A program made the translations under genes and the position numbers. DNA of 64,000 nt. Source: Tetrapyrgos nigripes. Its lineage: Eukaryota; Basidiomycota; Agaricomycetes; Agaricales; Campanellaceae. Under the pieces are notes generated by a model that saw only the letters and a list, made by a program, of their open reading frames with translations, searched no databases and was not told the DNA's origin. Position 1 is the first letter of the stretch. Each line of letters begins with the position of its first letter. The stretch is from positions 1 to 64,000 of the forward strand of contig JAACJM010000292.1 of assembly GCA_013368315.1 (NCBI GenBank), read 5' to 3'. This document shows positions 32,175 to 43,647 of the stretch, in pieces.

Positions 32175-33041
32175 GCGTCGATGCTTCGAGATGTCAAAAT
32201 CACCGGCGTTGCTCCTTCACACATACCACTTCCCATCCGTCAACTCAGTCACCTGCACATTTCCAACACAACGTTGGGAGCAGCTTTTGACTGTCTCCAA
32301 CAAGCAACAGCAGTTCGGGAGGTTACATTTTCCTATTGATTGGGGGACTCTTATGCAGAGGACGAAGAGTTTGAAACCACCACATTATATCCCATCAGTC
32401 TACCAACCGTCGAATCACTGACGATCATCACTGACGAGGCGGACCTCGTAGACTTTTTACAGTACACGACGTTGTTCAGCCTCACCCATCTCAGTATCAA
32501 GGCCCCTTCACTAGAGCCCGTTGATTACCTCACTGGTCCAAGAGACGCCATTAAAGAATTTTTCGCCCGTTCCCAGTGCACATTGACTTCGCTCAGTCTG
32601 CGTACTGTCCATATTCCAGACATAGAGCTCATTGCACTTATACAGACACAACCCTCTCTCATATCTCTCAGCATACATGAGAGGACCCCGTACAAGGTTG
32701 AGGATCACTACATTGTCTTGACTCAGCGCTTCTTCCACAGGATGACTGTTGACCCTACGAATGTCCAGTCTACTCTCCTTCCCAATCTCAAGGAACTCGA
32801 CTTTTGGATTTATACAGTTTCATTCCCGGTTGCTTCATTCGTTGACATGGTTCGTTCCCGCTGGATTCCTGATTACAAGCAGACGTCTGCTCCCGGAGTT
32901 GACTGCCTACAATCAGTGACTCTTTGCGTTTTTGGAGATACAAAGCAGTTAGAAAAGGATATACAGCCCTTGCGTGAGCTGGTTGGGTTGAAGATCCTTG
33001 TCATGGAGGAGGACAACGTATGGTGGAATACTCCCAGTTAG

Positions 33042-33890
33042 GGAGCAGTTTTTTTTTGGTAACACGGTGGATTTTCCCTAGAAATCAGCTGTTTATGAAT
33101 CTGACTAGCGTATAAAATCTTGAGTATCTCTAGAAAATTTGCATTAAACTGGTGCATGTGCACCAGGATGCCCTTCCTCTACAGAAAATGCGGGTGTTAT
33201 TGCAATCTTCGGCATGTGCAGCAATCCTCGATGCCACGAAATAACGAGACACATCGGAAGTACAAGGTTTCTTATCGAGCAGTAGCAGCATTTGAAAATG
33301 TTGTAGCAGAAGTTTGAGGACGTCTGTGAAAGAAGAGTTGAATGCGTTCGGTGACTTTGTAGCCTGATTCCGCAAGCAGAACAATAGTCATACGGATAGC
33401 TCAGCAATTAGCCCAACCAAGACCGCCGAAAACCACTCAAAGTAGGATCACATATAAAAGCTTCAGCATCGGGATTTTGGGACGAAGAACAGGGGATCTG
33501 AGTGTGCTAGGATACTCCGAAGGTTTCGACGGACAGTTCTTGGAAGTGTGACTGTGACGTCACAGTCGCAAAATTTCGACGAGGTTTGCCAGACGAGGTT
33601 AAGTATTGGTTAAGTATATTTTATTCTTTGACATAAGCTTCTAAGAATGTGCCGCCTGCCACACTATCAAGTGCAGCTGCAGCAGACGTCCGAATCCGTT
33701 TGCCAGTCCGACGTTCGGTGGGTGATAATCATAACCTTGGACAAACCAGCCGTTGGATGGAGCAGAAGCAGAGGCTGCAGAGCGCTGGAGCCCGTCTTAT
33801 GCGAAGAGTCCAGGTTCCTTGCAAAGAGTTCCAGACAGAGAAGTCGAGTCAGAAGATGGCGCAAGAGATGGCTATATATCACACTGGTAT
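33042..33890. other. Region between the F-box gene and the TIR element
   Basis: No gene is recognised from 33042 to about 33790. From about 33800 to 33868 the sequence belongs to duplicated block R (CAAAGAGTTCCAGACAGAGA), which resumes at 43648 beyond the insertion. Confidence 0.5.
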
Positions 33891-34549
33891 GTAACTTGCT
33901 CCATCAGGGAAAGCCTCAAATGTACTTTCATGCAATATAAGGATAAGAATACAAAAAACTGCATGAGAACACATAAAATTGTGTAATTATGCAAATTATG
34001 CACCTCATGCAAGTCCCCCGATGAGATACAGACATTATACAAAATTATGCATAAATCTTCATCATTTATGCTTCTCAATTCACGAGATTCAGGTCATATA
34101 TTCTTTCATTTGACACATTTGAGACAGCAAAGCGAGCAAGAATAGAGAAAGATGTGTGTATTGCAAAGGACTACCGAGTACAGGCATAAAGGCTCATTAC
34201 ACTACAGATGTACAAAAGCTAACAGAATACTACTGAACGGACTGGACACATAGCGAAGAAAAACCTGGAAAGAGAAATCATGAGTTCAAAAAAGGATAGG
34301 AAGTCTGGCACACATACCAGAGCATACGTCCAAGGTACTGTCCAAAAATACCTACAGCCTAAGGGTCAGCCAGCGTCAACGAAAAGAGCAAGCGGATATA
34401 CCTGGACACATACAAGGCACTACATCCTGGTGGCCGCTCAAGAGAAACATACCTACAACGGACTAAGACTCAGATCAGAGAAACACTTGGTATGGATAAG
34501 CAAAAGACTCACCAGCGTAATGACCGCAATGTATTGGAATGAGTTGGCC

Positions 34550-34605
34550 AACGAGTAAACCTGTAACGAGTAAACCTGTAACGAGTAAACCTATAACGAG
34601 TGCAC
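34550..34605. repeat. 15 bp minisatellite
   Basis: AACGAGTAAACCTGT occurs at 34550, 34565 and, with one change, at 34580, and then partially at 34595. Confidence 0.85.
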
Positions 34606-36539
34606 ATATGAGCGAGAAGATAGAAAGTTATTAATAACGACACTGACAAGCAAAAAAACAAAAAAGAGAGAATGCAAACAGATTTGGTAACGAGAAGATT
34701 GAGAAGAAGAGCACGTACCGTAGCACCATCCACGCCATGCAAAAAGTAGTTCGAAATCATATAACACCGCAACTGATATCCTGACAACATATCCGGCTTG
34801 AGCTAGAGATCATCCAAGGAATGCGGGTAAGTGGGAAGGCAAAACCTCGTTACGGAGAAGTCTGGAAGGGATAATGAAGAAGGGAATCACGAGTCGACTT
34901 GAAGGTTTGAAAAGAAGAAGTCAACATGATCAGGTGATCGTTTTGTTGATCGGTTATCAACACTACAAAAGACGACCGTTTGTCTCGAGACAAATCTTAA
35001 ATCTGATTGGCTAGTGCTTAAGCGCTTACAGTATATCTGACCTTGCGTCATCGTGGCTGATGTGATCGTGGGACCTTTGGAACTTGCCAGACCCGTTTCC
35101 AGATGCTTCGCTGGCACGTCCTGCTTCCATCCTCACCCCTGTGCTCTCCCTCTTTCCCTGCTGGCCATTTTGAAGGGCCCTTTCAGGCTGCACAAATACG
35201 ACCGCCGAATGGCCCCTGTCTTCTCCGTGCCAGTCTCCCTTCAGTCTTCTTTTTTTTTCTCTTAGGTATTCAAAAAATACGGACTTGAAGATTCCAGAAG
35301 TTTCTCTTTTGGTTCTGCTGCTAAGCGATGCGCTTTAAAGTATCATCTTGCTCCTTCAGCTATGACATCAACGAGTCTGTTTCAATGATTCCGCTTTCAC
35401 AGTGAGTTGTCATTCTATAACTCATGTGTGTTTTTCTGATATATCCAGAGTCTCCTTTCGTAGGTCAACCAACGACACTTCAAACAACTCATTCGAAATT
35501 GATAACAACGACTCTTTACCAATGTTGATACCCATTGAGCTGGAGCAAAGCGACGGGCAAAAGTCAGCCAACAGTCAACAAAACCGTGTCAACATGGTAA
35601 GTCCCATCTCCCTGTCCTTTACTTACTACGCTAACGTCTCTTTAGAAACGCGGTCTACCTCACATTCACATCCTTCTATGGCTACAACCCTTGACCAAGC
35701 TTTAGGTCGTGATAGTTTGTTTTATCATTACTCATGAATAGATCTACTTCTATGAAAATCTTATGCGCTGTTCAATGCCAATAGGCACAGTAAGCTCAAA
35801 CTCGGTAGTGCATGTTCTAGCAAGTTATCAAACAGATCCTGGCTTGACGCGTTGGTGTTTATTGCCGCGTCGCTAACACAGCTTTCCTTTCCCTCCCATG
35901 ACCGTCCCCTCCCGCACATGTAAGTACTTTATACTTCTCTCACTCCTTGGGCCTCATTCCAATTCAGGTCAAACTCTGAGTATCTCAACACCCTGCAACA
36001 TCACCAACAGCGTGTGAGACAGAATCTTAGGATCTTTCAGAGAGAACAAGACTCGACCACCAGTCCTCGAAGACGACAAGTTATTCATGGCTTTCAAGAT
36101 GAAAACCAGGCTACTCAGCACTCTGCAAATGGTCAAACTTGCGACAATGAAGACGTATTTTTGGGTGGTTCCTTGAACGACGGGGAACATTTCATCCATG
36201 GCAACTTGGTATGTCTCCAATGGATATCTACTAATGTAAGACTAACTGGGTATTCCAGTCCTTTTTACCTTTGTCAGATTCTTCTCGACGTGCAGATTCT
36301 CCTACTCAGTCATCTGTACGGAACCTTCTTTTTCTTTCATTTTGATACTGATGACAGTACATAGTCCACGCGGAATACGCGTCAACCTCTTCAACGTATC
36401 AACCACAACACACCAAGACCTGTTCAGACACTTGCAGCAATTTCCCCCAGTACAAATGCATTACCTACTCCTCAAGCAACTCAAGCAACTCAACACACTC
36501 CTGGTAAGCTTATCAAAGATGTGTTATGCTGCGTGCTTA

Positions 36540-39500
36540 TCTGATTATTTGCATCGTCTTCAGGCTCTGTTCCCAATCGCCGTTCTATTGCACAGCGAGC
36601 CAGTCGCCAACGTGAAGCTCTTCAGCGAGAGCAAACTCCAAGACCTCAAAGTACACTCAATTCTCCAAGCTCAACTCCAGGTCTCAGTGCCCGTCGTGAA
36701 CGTGAACGAGAGCAAAGACAACGTTTGTCTGTCTGGCTCTTGCCTTCCTCAAGTTCAGTACCTGGTCCCAATGCGCTTGCATCAGGTAACAAATCATACA
36801 AGAGATTTTCGGATAGCAGTGTCTCATTCCTCTGCTCAGTACCAGGACAAACTCAACACCGTACAGCAACAAATCATCTTCCCCAACAGCTTCCTACTCC
36901 ATCACTGACAGCCTGACAAGGTAAGTCATTCTCAGTAAGCTGATCATTGGTCCACTACTGACTGTCACTGGCAACAGCACATACCCCTTCTCCTCTGCGA
37001 AGGCACCCGCCTTTACCTCAGAATCATGATTTGCCCAGGAACCGCTCTCCTTCCCCTACCACCAGTGATGACGAAGATGATGGACATGAGCTGCCTGCAG
37101 GTAAGGAATACTCTTCCTCATTTGAGAGCTGATCACTTAACGTTCATAAATTTAGACACTGGCTTTAATCCAGACTACAGAGCATTCATGGGTACTACAG
37201 GTCTTTTCTGTGCTGCCCGGCGTCCTTACACTGAGCCTGTTGAACGTCATGACCTGGGACAGATGGAATACATCTGTCGTCACTGTGGTGCACTTCATTG
37301 GCTTGCTGAGAAGACCTCCAAGTCCTCTCCCGCATCTCCCAAATTTGGCATGTGTTGTAAACATGGCGAGGTTCGTCTTCCACTACTCCAGCTGCCTCCT
37401 CCATACCTTCATCAGCTCCTCACTGCCAATGATCACCAAGCCAAAGAGTTTCGGGACAACATTGCTCAATACAATGCTGCCCTCGCCTTCACCTCTGTTG
37501 GAGTTGATGTAGACGATAGTATCAGTGGTCGTGGGCCTCCTATATTCCGTATACATGGTGAATTAAAACATTGGTCTGGTTCTCTGTTACTGCGTGATGG
37601 GAAGGCTCTGTCATATGCCCAGCTTTATATCCTCGACCCCCGAACCGCTCTTCAATATCGAATGCACCGCAACAACAACCTCGATCGTCAAACGATGGAG
37701 GGTTTGCAAACTCTATTGAGAGCTGTAAACCCATACTCTCAGATCTATCAGCATGCTTTCGAGATACTACAAAACCACCCTGATGCTCCTGACCTCACTG
37801 TCAACCTCCGTGTCATGCCCGGCCAAGACAGGCGACGCTATAATTTGCCAACAGCTGACGAAGTTGCTGCTATAGTCCCGGGAGATGGGACACAGGAGGT
37901 CGATAAGCGTGACATCATTCTTCGTCTTTGTTCTGGTGAAGATAGTGGAGGTCTACAGCACGTCAATGATGGGCATGCTGCATATGCACCTCTTCATTAT
38001 GTTTTGCTTTTTCCATGGGGAGAATCGGGATGGTATTGGGATTTGCGGTTACACCAGCCAGATGCTGAAGAACCAAAACGACTTTCTCAGACGCGCTATG
38101 CATCCTTCTGCCTGCACCCTCGGGTTGATGAGTTCTCTACCGTTCTTCATGGAGGCTGACTGATGCAACGTTATGCTGTGGATTTGTGGGCCAGTGCAGA
38201 CCAGAATCGTCTCAACTACCTACGAAAGAATCAAACAAAACTTCGGGCTTCACTATATCAGGGACTCGAGGATGCACTGGAGAGGGACGCAGATCTAAAC
38301 AATGTTGGGCAACAAGTCATTCTACCATCGTCGTATATTGGTGGGCCTCGGCATATGCATCAGCGCTATCAAGACGCGATGGCGATTGCGCGTTTTTTCA
38401 AGAAGGTGGACCTCTTCGTGACCATGACAGCAGACCCCACTTGGCCTGAAATTACTCGAGAACTACTACCAAGTCAGACTGCAGCAGACCGTCCAGATTT
38501 AGTCAGTCGGGTGTTCAAGATGAAACAGGATGCATTGTTAGAGGATATAAAGCAGATATTTGGGCCTATCGCTGGCTATGTGTATACCATTGAATTCCAA
38601 AAGCGAGGCCTTCCTCATATGCACCTCCTCATCTTCCTTCGCCATGGCTACAAGCTGTTCAGTCCTCAGGATATCGATATGGCGATTTGGGCTCGGTGGC
38701 CTGATCCTGAAAGAGAGCCTCAACTCTTCAATGTGGTACGAAAATGCATGGTACATGGACCGTGTGGTGCTTTGAACCCTCAAGCTCCATGCATGGAGAA
38801 TGGCAGATGTACGAAAAACTTTCCTAAATCGTTCCAGTCCCACACCACCATGGATCATGATGGCTATCCCTTATACTACCGTCCTGATGACGGACAGGAG
38901 TATGATGTTGGAAACCACAAACTTGATAACCGCTGGATCGTCCCCTACAACCCTTACCTTTCCGCGAAATATGGCTGTCATATCAATGTCGAGTGCGCTA
39001 CCTCCTTCAAGACAGTCAAATACACAGTCAAATACATCAACAAAGGCCATGACCATGGAACATTGACAGTTGAACAGCTGGATGAAATCAAGCAATTTAT
39101 CGAGGGTTGCTACTTTTCTGCGTCAGAGGCTATCTGGCGTATCTTTCACTTTGATGTGCATGCCCAGGAGCCAAACGTCGTTCGCCTTCCAATTCATCTC
39201 CCGGGTCAGCATTTGGTTCGTTTTGATCCAGATGAGGCTCCTGAAGTTCTTCAGCATCGCATTCGCGAGGAAAAAAGTATACTCATGGCATTTTTCAAAG
39301 CTAATGCAGATCCCAGCATTGGCCCAACTGCTCAACAGTATACTTATCAAGAGTTCCCTCAACACTTTGTTTGGAAGGACGACAAGCGCTGGAAGTTGCG
39401 GGAACGAGGTTTTGCATTGGGACGAATGTACTATGTGCCTCCGAATGCAGGCAAGCGGTTTTATCTTCGTACTCTTTTGACAGTAGTGAAAGGCCCAAAG

Positions 39501-41390
39501 TGTTGGGAGGATGTTCAGACTTATCGGGGCTGTACTTACGATACCTTTCGAGAGCCCTGTCTAGCGTGTGGGCTTTTGGAGGATGACGGGGAATGGTGAC
39601 AAGCATTGGAGGAAGCTTCAGAGATGCAGACTGGGCATAGTCTTCGACAGATGTTTGCTACCCTTCTACTCTTTTGCAATCCTCAACGTCCTGGGCTGCT
39701 TTGGAATGATTTCCGTGACTATATATGTGATGATTTGCAGTATCATTTAAGAGTCATGGGACGAGCAAACCCAACTGCAGAGGATGCTTATGACTATGGG
39801 CTTTATCTCCTTGATCGTATTCTTCAGGAATCAGGCCACTTCCTTGAAGAATTCACAGACATGCCTTTACCCCAGCAAAACTGGGCATCTCAGAGCAACA
39901 ATCTTTTCATCGCAGAGCAATTGGATTATAATAGAGAGGTAGAGCAGGAGAGAGCTGAGCAGAATTTGCAACTAATGGAGGGAAATCCTGAACAGAAGTT
40001 GGCATTTGACCAGGTGATGGGTTCAGTGGAAAATCGTGATGGTCAACTGTTCTTTCTCAATGGACCAGGTGGGACTGGCAAGACATTTGTCTACAAAACC
40101 ATTTGTCATGCAGTTTGTGCCCGTGGTTGGATTAGTCTATGTGTCGCTTCTACAGGGATTGCGGCTCTTCTTCTGCCAGGCAGTCGCACCGCTCATTCCA
40201 TGTTCAAGATTCCCATCGAAGGCCTTATGGAAGAATCTCTCTGCAATATCAATAAGGACAGTCCACGAGCTGAGCTTCTTCGGCAGACACGCATCATTAT
40301 TTGGGATGAAAGTCCAATGCAGAATCGTTTGGCTTTTCAGGCCTTGGATCACACTTGCTGTGATATCCGGGATGATGATAGACCATTTGGGGGTATTACG
40401 ATGGTTTTTGGCAGTGACTTCCAACAGATTTTACCTGTTGTTGTCAAAGGTTCTCAGGAAGATATTGTTTCTGCCTGTCTGAAGTGTTCCTATCTTTGGC
40501 CTCTGGTCACGCCACTTAATCTGACTCGGAACATGCAGCTACAACAAGGCGGTTCTGTCGATGAAGTTGACTTTGCTTCCTGGCTGTTGGATATTGGTCA
40601 TGGCCAAGGTCTCTGTTCTAACGATAACAATGTATCGTTGTGCAGTGGCATGCGAGTAGACTCTGAGGAGTCACTCATTGACATTATTTATCCAGACCTT
40701 TTGGTATTGTCTACGGCCCCGCCTCCTGAATATTTCCTTGAACGTGCCATTCTTGCCCCTCAAAATTCAGACGTGGACAGTATCAATCGCGAACTTTTGG
40801 ACCGCCTTCCAGGAGAAGAACGAGTTTATATGAGCGCTGATTCTATTGCAAGGGAACAAGGTGCTGATGGTCCTGACGGAGATGATCCGATACCGCCTGA
40901 GATGCTTCGTTCACTTGATGCATCTGGACTTCCACCGGGTGAGCTTCATTTAAAACCTGGTTGTCCGCTCATCCTCCTTTGTAATCTGGCACCAGCACGA
41001 GGGCTCTGTAATGGTACTCGGATGGTGTTAGTTCGCTCTTTGGAACGGGTCTTGGAGGTTAAAATTATTGGTGGAGATCATCACGGAGAACTTGCACTCA
41101 TTCCTCGCATCACACTCATTCCCTCAGCAAAAAATGCAGACTTCTCCTTTGTTCTGAAACGACGCCAGTTCCCTGTTTGTTTGGCATTTGCTATGACCAT
41201 CAACAAGTCACAAGGCCAATCTCTCAAGTACGTTGGTTTGGATCTTCGTGTGCCGGTCTTTACACATGGACAACTGTATATTGTGTTTTCTCGCGCTACC
41301 TCTGGGCAGAGGGTGAAAGTCCTCCTTCCCAATGATGAGCCTCTACCTCGGACTCCTAATATTGTATTCCCAGAAGTTCTGGTTAATTGA
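36540..41390 (+). pseudogene. Helitron Rep-helicase transposase with in-frame TGA codons
   Basis: Short N-terminal exons (region 36014-37100; introns 36786-36839, 36921-36977 and 37101-37155, all GT...AG) carry Arg/Gln-rich sequence. The main body runs in one frame from 37156 to TGA at 41390. It has a Cys pair region (YICRHCGALHW...MCCKHG), then the Rep domain with the HUH motif PHMHL (His codons at 38616 and 38622) and paired tyrosines YTVKY (39021-39035), then a PIF1-type helicase with Walker A GPGGTGKT (40062-40085), WDESPM and a C-terminal INKSQGQSLKYVGLDL. TGA codons interrupt at 38157-38159 and 39597-39599 and probably at 36914-36916, all without frame change. The protein nicks and unwinds DNA for rolling-circle transposition; this copy needs trans help or read-through. 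Confidence 0.88.
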
Positions 41391-42049
41391 TAGAATTCTG
41401 TGTTTAGTAGTATTTTAGACCAAACCAATAGTACGAAATTTACAAGCACTGCTCCTGAAGCTCCTGAAAATTTCGAGAATTAGGCTGATCTCTCTAAGAA
41501 CTTTGGATCCAAGCATCACAGAGGATTCGGATTACAATGAAGTCAGAACATCAGGTTTGGATGATGGCTCTGGGTCACAATATGCAGGGTGAATGAACGT
41601 TCCATGGTAAATTGTCTTGAAATTGTCTACAGAAAAGTCCGAACACGAAACTGCATTATCTAACTCAGTACAATCACTCTATCCTATGCACACCAGCGCA
41701 CACCCTTTTCATGTGACAGCTCCATATCGGGCCTGGCACAGTGGCGATCCCAACTGAGCGCGCTAGCTATATTTACAAACACTGTTCCTGAAGCTCCTGA
41801 ATGTTCGAGAACGTTCTTGCCTGTGACGTGATCACATGCATCAGTACCATCCAGGTATGTCTCAGCACGCCTGGGATAGATGCTGAGCGACATTTCAACC
41901 ATTTTCTAGCATCTTCTTTCCGGTTCGTTTTGCGTCATACCCTGAAGCCCTGCTCTGCAGTATAAATATGAACTTCAATCTTTCGATCCCAACTCAAAGT
42001 CCCAGTATCGTGATTCTTACTCTCTTCTCTCTCTCACACACATCTCATC

Positions 42050-43024
42050 ATGTCCAACGCCAACAATAATGGTTGTGCCACTCTGTCTGGCCTTGCTGTG
42101 CTCGAGAACCCTTGCCCAGAGGAGCCCAGAGGGAAAACCATTCTCTTTGATGCTCACTTTTATTTCTACGACAGTCCAGATATAGAATCTGCTGGGCTCT
42201 CCTTGCTTCGTTATTTCAACAACAACGGCCACCAGTTTGAGGCTGTCGGCACATATTTTGTACACGTCAATGTAAGTTTTTCATGGCCACATTTCAAACG
42301 TAATTTTACTCATCCTTCTTTCCAGGTGGCAAGGATGGAGGAGATGGTCAAGTCAGAGCTTTTGACTGAGGGATTGGCAAAGGTGGACTATGTCATGGTA
42401 GGCAACATTGTGGATGTGAGTCCAGTCACTCAGTCTTCAAATCCGTTCTTGATATTGACCACAATACTATTGGATTTGGACAGCTTATTCCTGCCGGCAA
42501 TGTTGATCCACGTTATTGTGCGTTGATTACAGTTGCAGGAGTGGTCACCAGTGTGGACACGGAGGCACGAATTGAACTCAGCCCTCAAGTATACACCAAT
42601 CTGCTTAAGGATTCCACTGCCCCTAAACCCTCTATGCCGATTCGTACCTTTTGCCCGAACACACCTCGATGGGCCAACAAACCGAAAGTCAGCCCTGGTA
42701 CTTATGTTTCTGTGTCAGGATTTCTTCATTCCATCATCCGTAATCCTGATGGAATGGTCGGGCATTTCGAGATTGAGTTGGAAAAGGTTACTTTCTTGGG
42801 AAGGCCCTATGTTCCAGTGATGGGTACTCCCTCTCAAAAATCTCCTGTTGGTGAGTGTATGGACTTCGTTAAAAAATGCGTTCACTAACTTTCATTCAGG
42901 TAATTCTACCTCTGCTGGCAAGCATCTGCGATTTAGCTACGCAGATGGAACTCCGTCTAAGCGGCAGCGGACTGATTCGTCTTCTTCAAACTCAAGTTCT
43001 CCCTCAACCTTGGATTCTCCCTAG
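42050..43024 (+). CDS. Second Helitron gene, probable OB-fold/RPA-like ssDNA-binding protein
   Basis: join(42050-42271, 42326-42415, 42484-42850, 42900-43024): four exons, three GT...AG introns of 54, 68 and 49 bases, 267 residues, no stop. ATG at 42050 (MSNANNNGCATLSG). The body alternates short hydrophobic strands and glycines (VDYVMVGNIVD, ALITVAGVVTSVD, GTYVSVSGFLHSI, VGHFEIELEKVTFLG), which suits an OB fold. The tail is Ser-rich with a possible nuclear signal SKRQRTD. Its place 660 bases behind the transposase and 147 bases before the Helitron end argues that it is cargo of the element. RPA-like genes are known from Helitrons, but the match here is by layout only. It is intact while the transposase is not. 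Confidence 0.6.
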
Positions 43025-43143
43025 GCCCATATTAGTAGTACATAGGATAGTAGTGTAGCATTCTCTCTAATCTTATGCTTTGCTAAAAAAAATTGTGAGC
43101 TTTGAGTACATACTCTCGCATACTTACACTGAAATCAGAAAAT

Positions 43144-43171
43144 CCCGTAGCATCGCACGGGTCACGGCTAG
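43144..43171 (+). other. Helitron 3' terminal hairpin and CTAG end
   Basis: CCCGT (43144-43148), loop AGCATCGC, ACGGG (43157-43161), TCACGG, CTAG. This matches the CTRR rule for Helitron ends, with the stem a few bases before the end. The next host base is T. Confidence 0.9.
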
Positions 43172-43647
43172 TATAATATATGGGAAGCGAGCAACTGTAC
43201 AGTTCTTCAGCGGAGTTTGAATTATTTGAGAAGTAGGCTACGTAGCTGCTTCCCGGTTTCGGTTAAGTTCCTCCGGTGGCGACTTAGCTCTGAAGGTCTC
43301 GACACGTCCAGTCAACGTCGCAAGAAAAACCGTCCTCTTAAATGCAATGAGCCCATGTCTATAGTCTCTTGTCATCTTGTAAGTAAAATATCCTTATATT
43401 CTACCTGCTTGTCAAAGATGCCCAAAAGGCACATTACAAGCAGATTTTGACGGTCCTCATGTGCAACTCCTTCATACAACAGTGAGCATGTTCTATGCAA
43501 TAGAATGCATGAGGATGCACTGTGTGCATTTTCATACCAAAAAATACAGAAATTATGCAACATGTTTCAGTGGTCATACATAAATATGCATGATTAGGCT
43601 ACATTTGCATAAAAGTGCCTTTGAGGCTTTTCCTGATGTCAGCAAGT

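Larger units (their letters stand above)
19995..33041 (+). pseudogene. F-box protein gene split by a retrotransposon nest
   Basis: The 5' part is 19995-20713 and the 3' part 32180-33041. Omitting the insertion and one copy of the 5-base duplication, 719 + 862 bases form a continuous 527-codon frame that reads ...AFHIVP MLRDVKITG.. across the junction. An N-terminal coiled-coil-like region (LEDAEREVKR..LRREIGLLRSLL) precedes an F-box-like segment at residues 70-120 (IRRLPPELLGLIF, LSQVCAGWRELAWTTPILWS), and Leu-rich sequence follows. This is the standard plan of mushroom F-box proteins, substrate adaptors of SCF ubiquitin ligases. There is one TGA at 32337-32339 (TFSY/LGDSY) and the insertion itself, so the gene is dead. 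The upstream piece now ends after reading 23 codons into the LTR. Confidence 0.85.
35000..43171 (+). mobile_element. Helitron, 3' end defined, 5' end uncertain
   Basis: The 3' terminus is exact: hairpin CCCGT-8 nt-ACGGG at 43144-43161, six bases, then CTAG (43168-43171) followed by T, as expected for insertion at an AT dinucleotide. The element carries a Rep/PIF1-helicase gene and a second intact gene. The 5' TC end could not be fixed. Candidates lie near 34990-35020, where AAATC and ATCTGATTGG follow sequence resembling the other TIR copy. It lies inside the TIR element, so it inserted later. Confidence 0.85.
33894..43647. mobile_element. TIR element carrying a nested Helitron
   Basis: Left end 33894: ACTTGCTCCATCAGGGAAAG, then CCTCAAATGTACTTTCATGC. 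Right end, read inverted from 43647: ACTTGCTGACATCAGGAAAA, then GCCTCAAAGGCACTTTTATG. Both ends carry many TGCAT/ATGCA motifs (33925-34075 and 43480-43620). The same terminal type bounds 59068-60944, and an internal 18-mer GCAACTGTACAGTTCTTC (43191-43208) occurs inverted there at 59841-59858. The block R copy at 18420 supplies an uninterrupted relative of the site. CGCAAGAGA (33860-33868) and CGCAAAAGA (43648-43656) may be an imperfect target duplication, although 25 bases lie between the left one and the TIR. No transposase of its own was found. Confidence 0.6.

Noticed and set aside
33069..33130. Helitron 5' end at ATCTGACTAGCGTATA, just behind the F-box gene
   Set aside because: It lies outside the TIR element that hosts the Helitron, so it cannot be the start of this element.
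33894..43647. Assignment of the TIR family to KDZ or hAT
   Set aside because: Subterminal motif arrays and a possible 8-9 bp duplication would allow it, but no transposase is present and the 59 kb copy shows no duplication.
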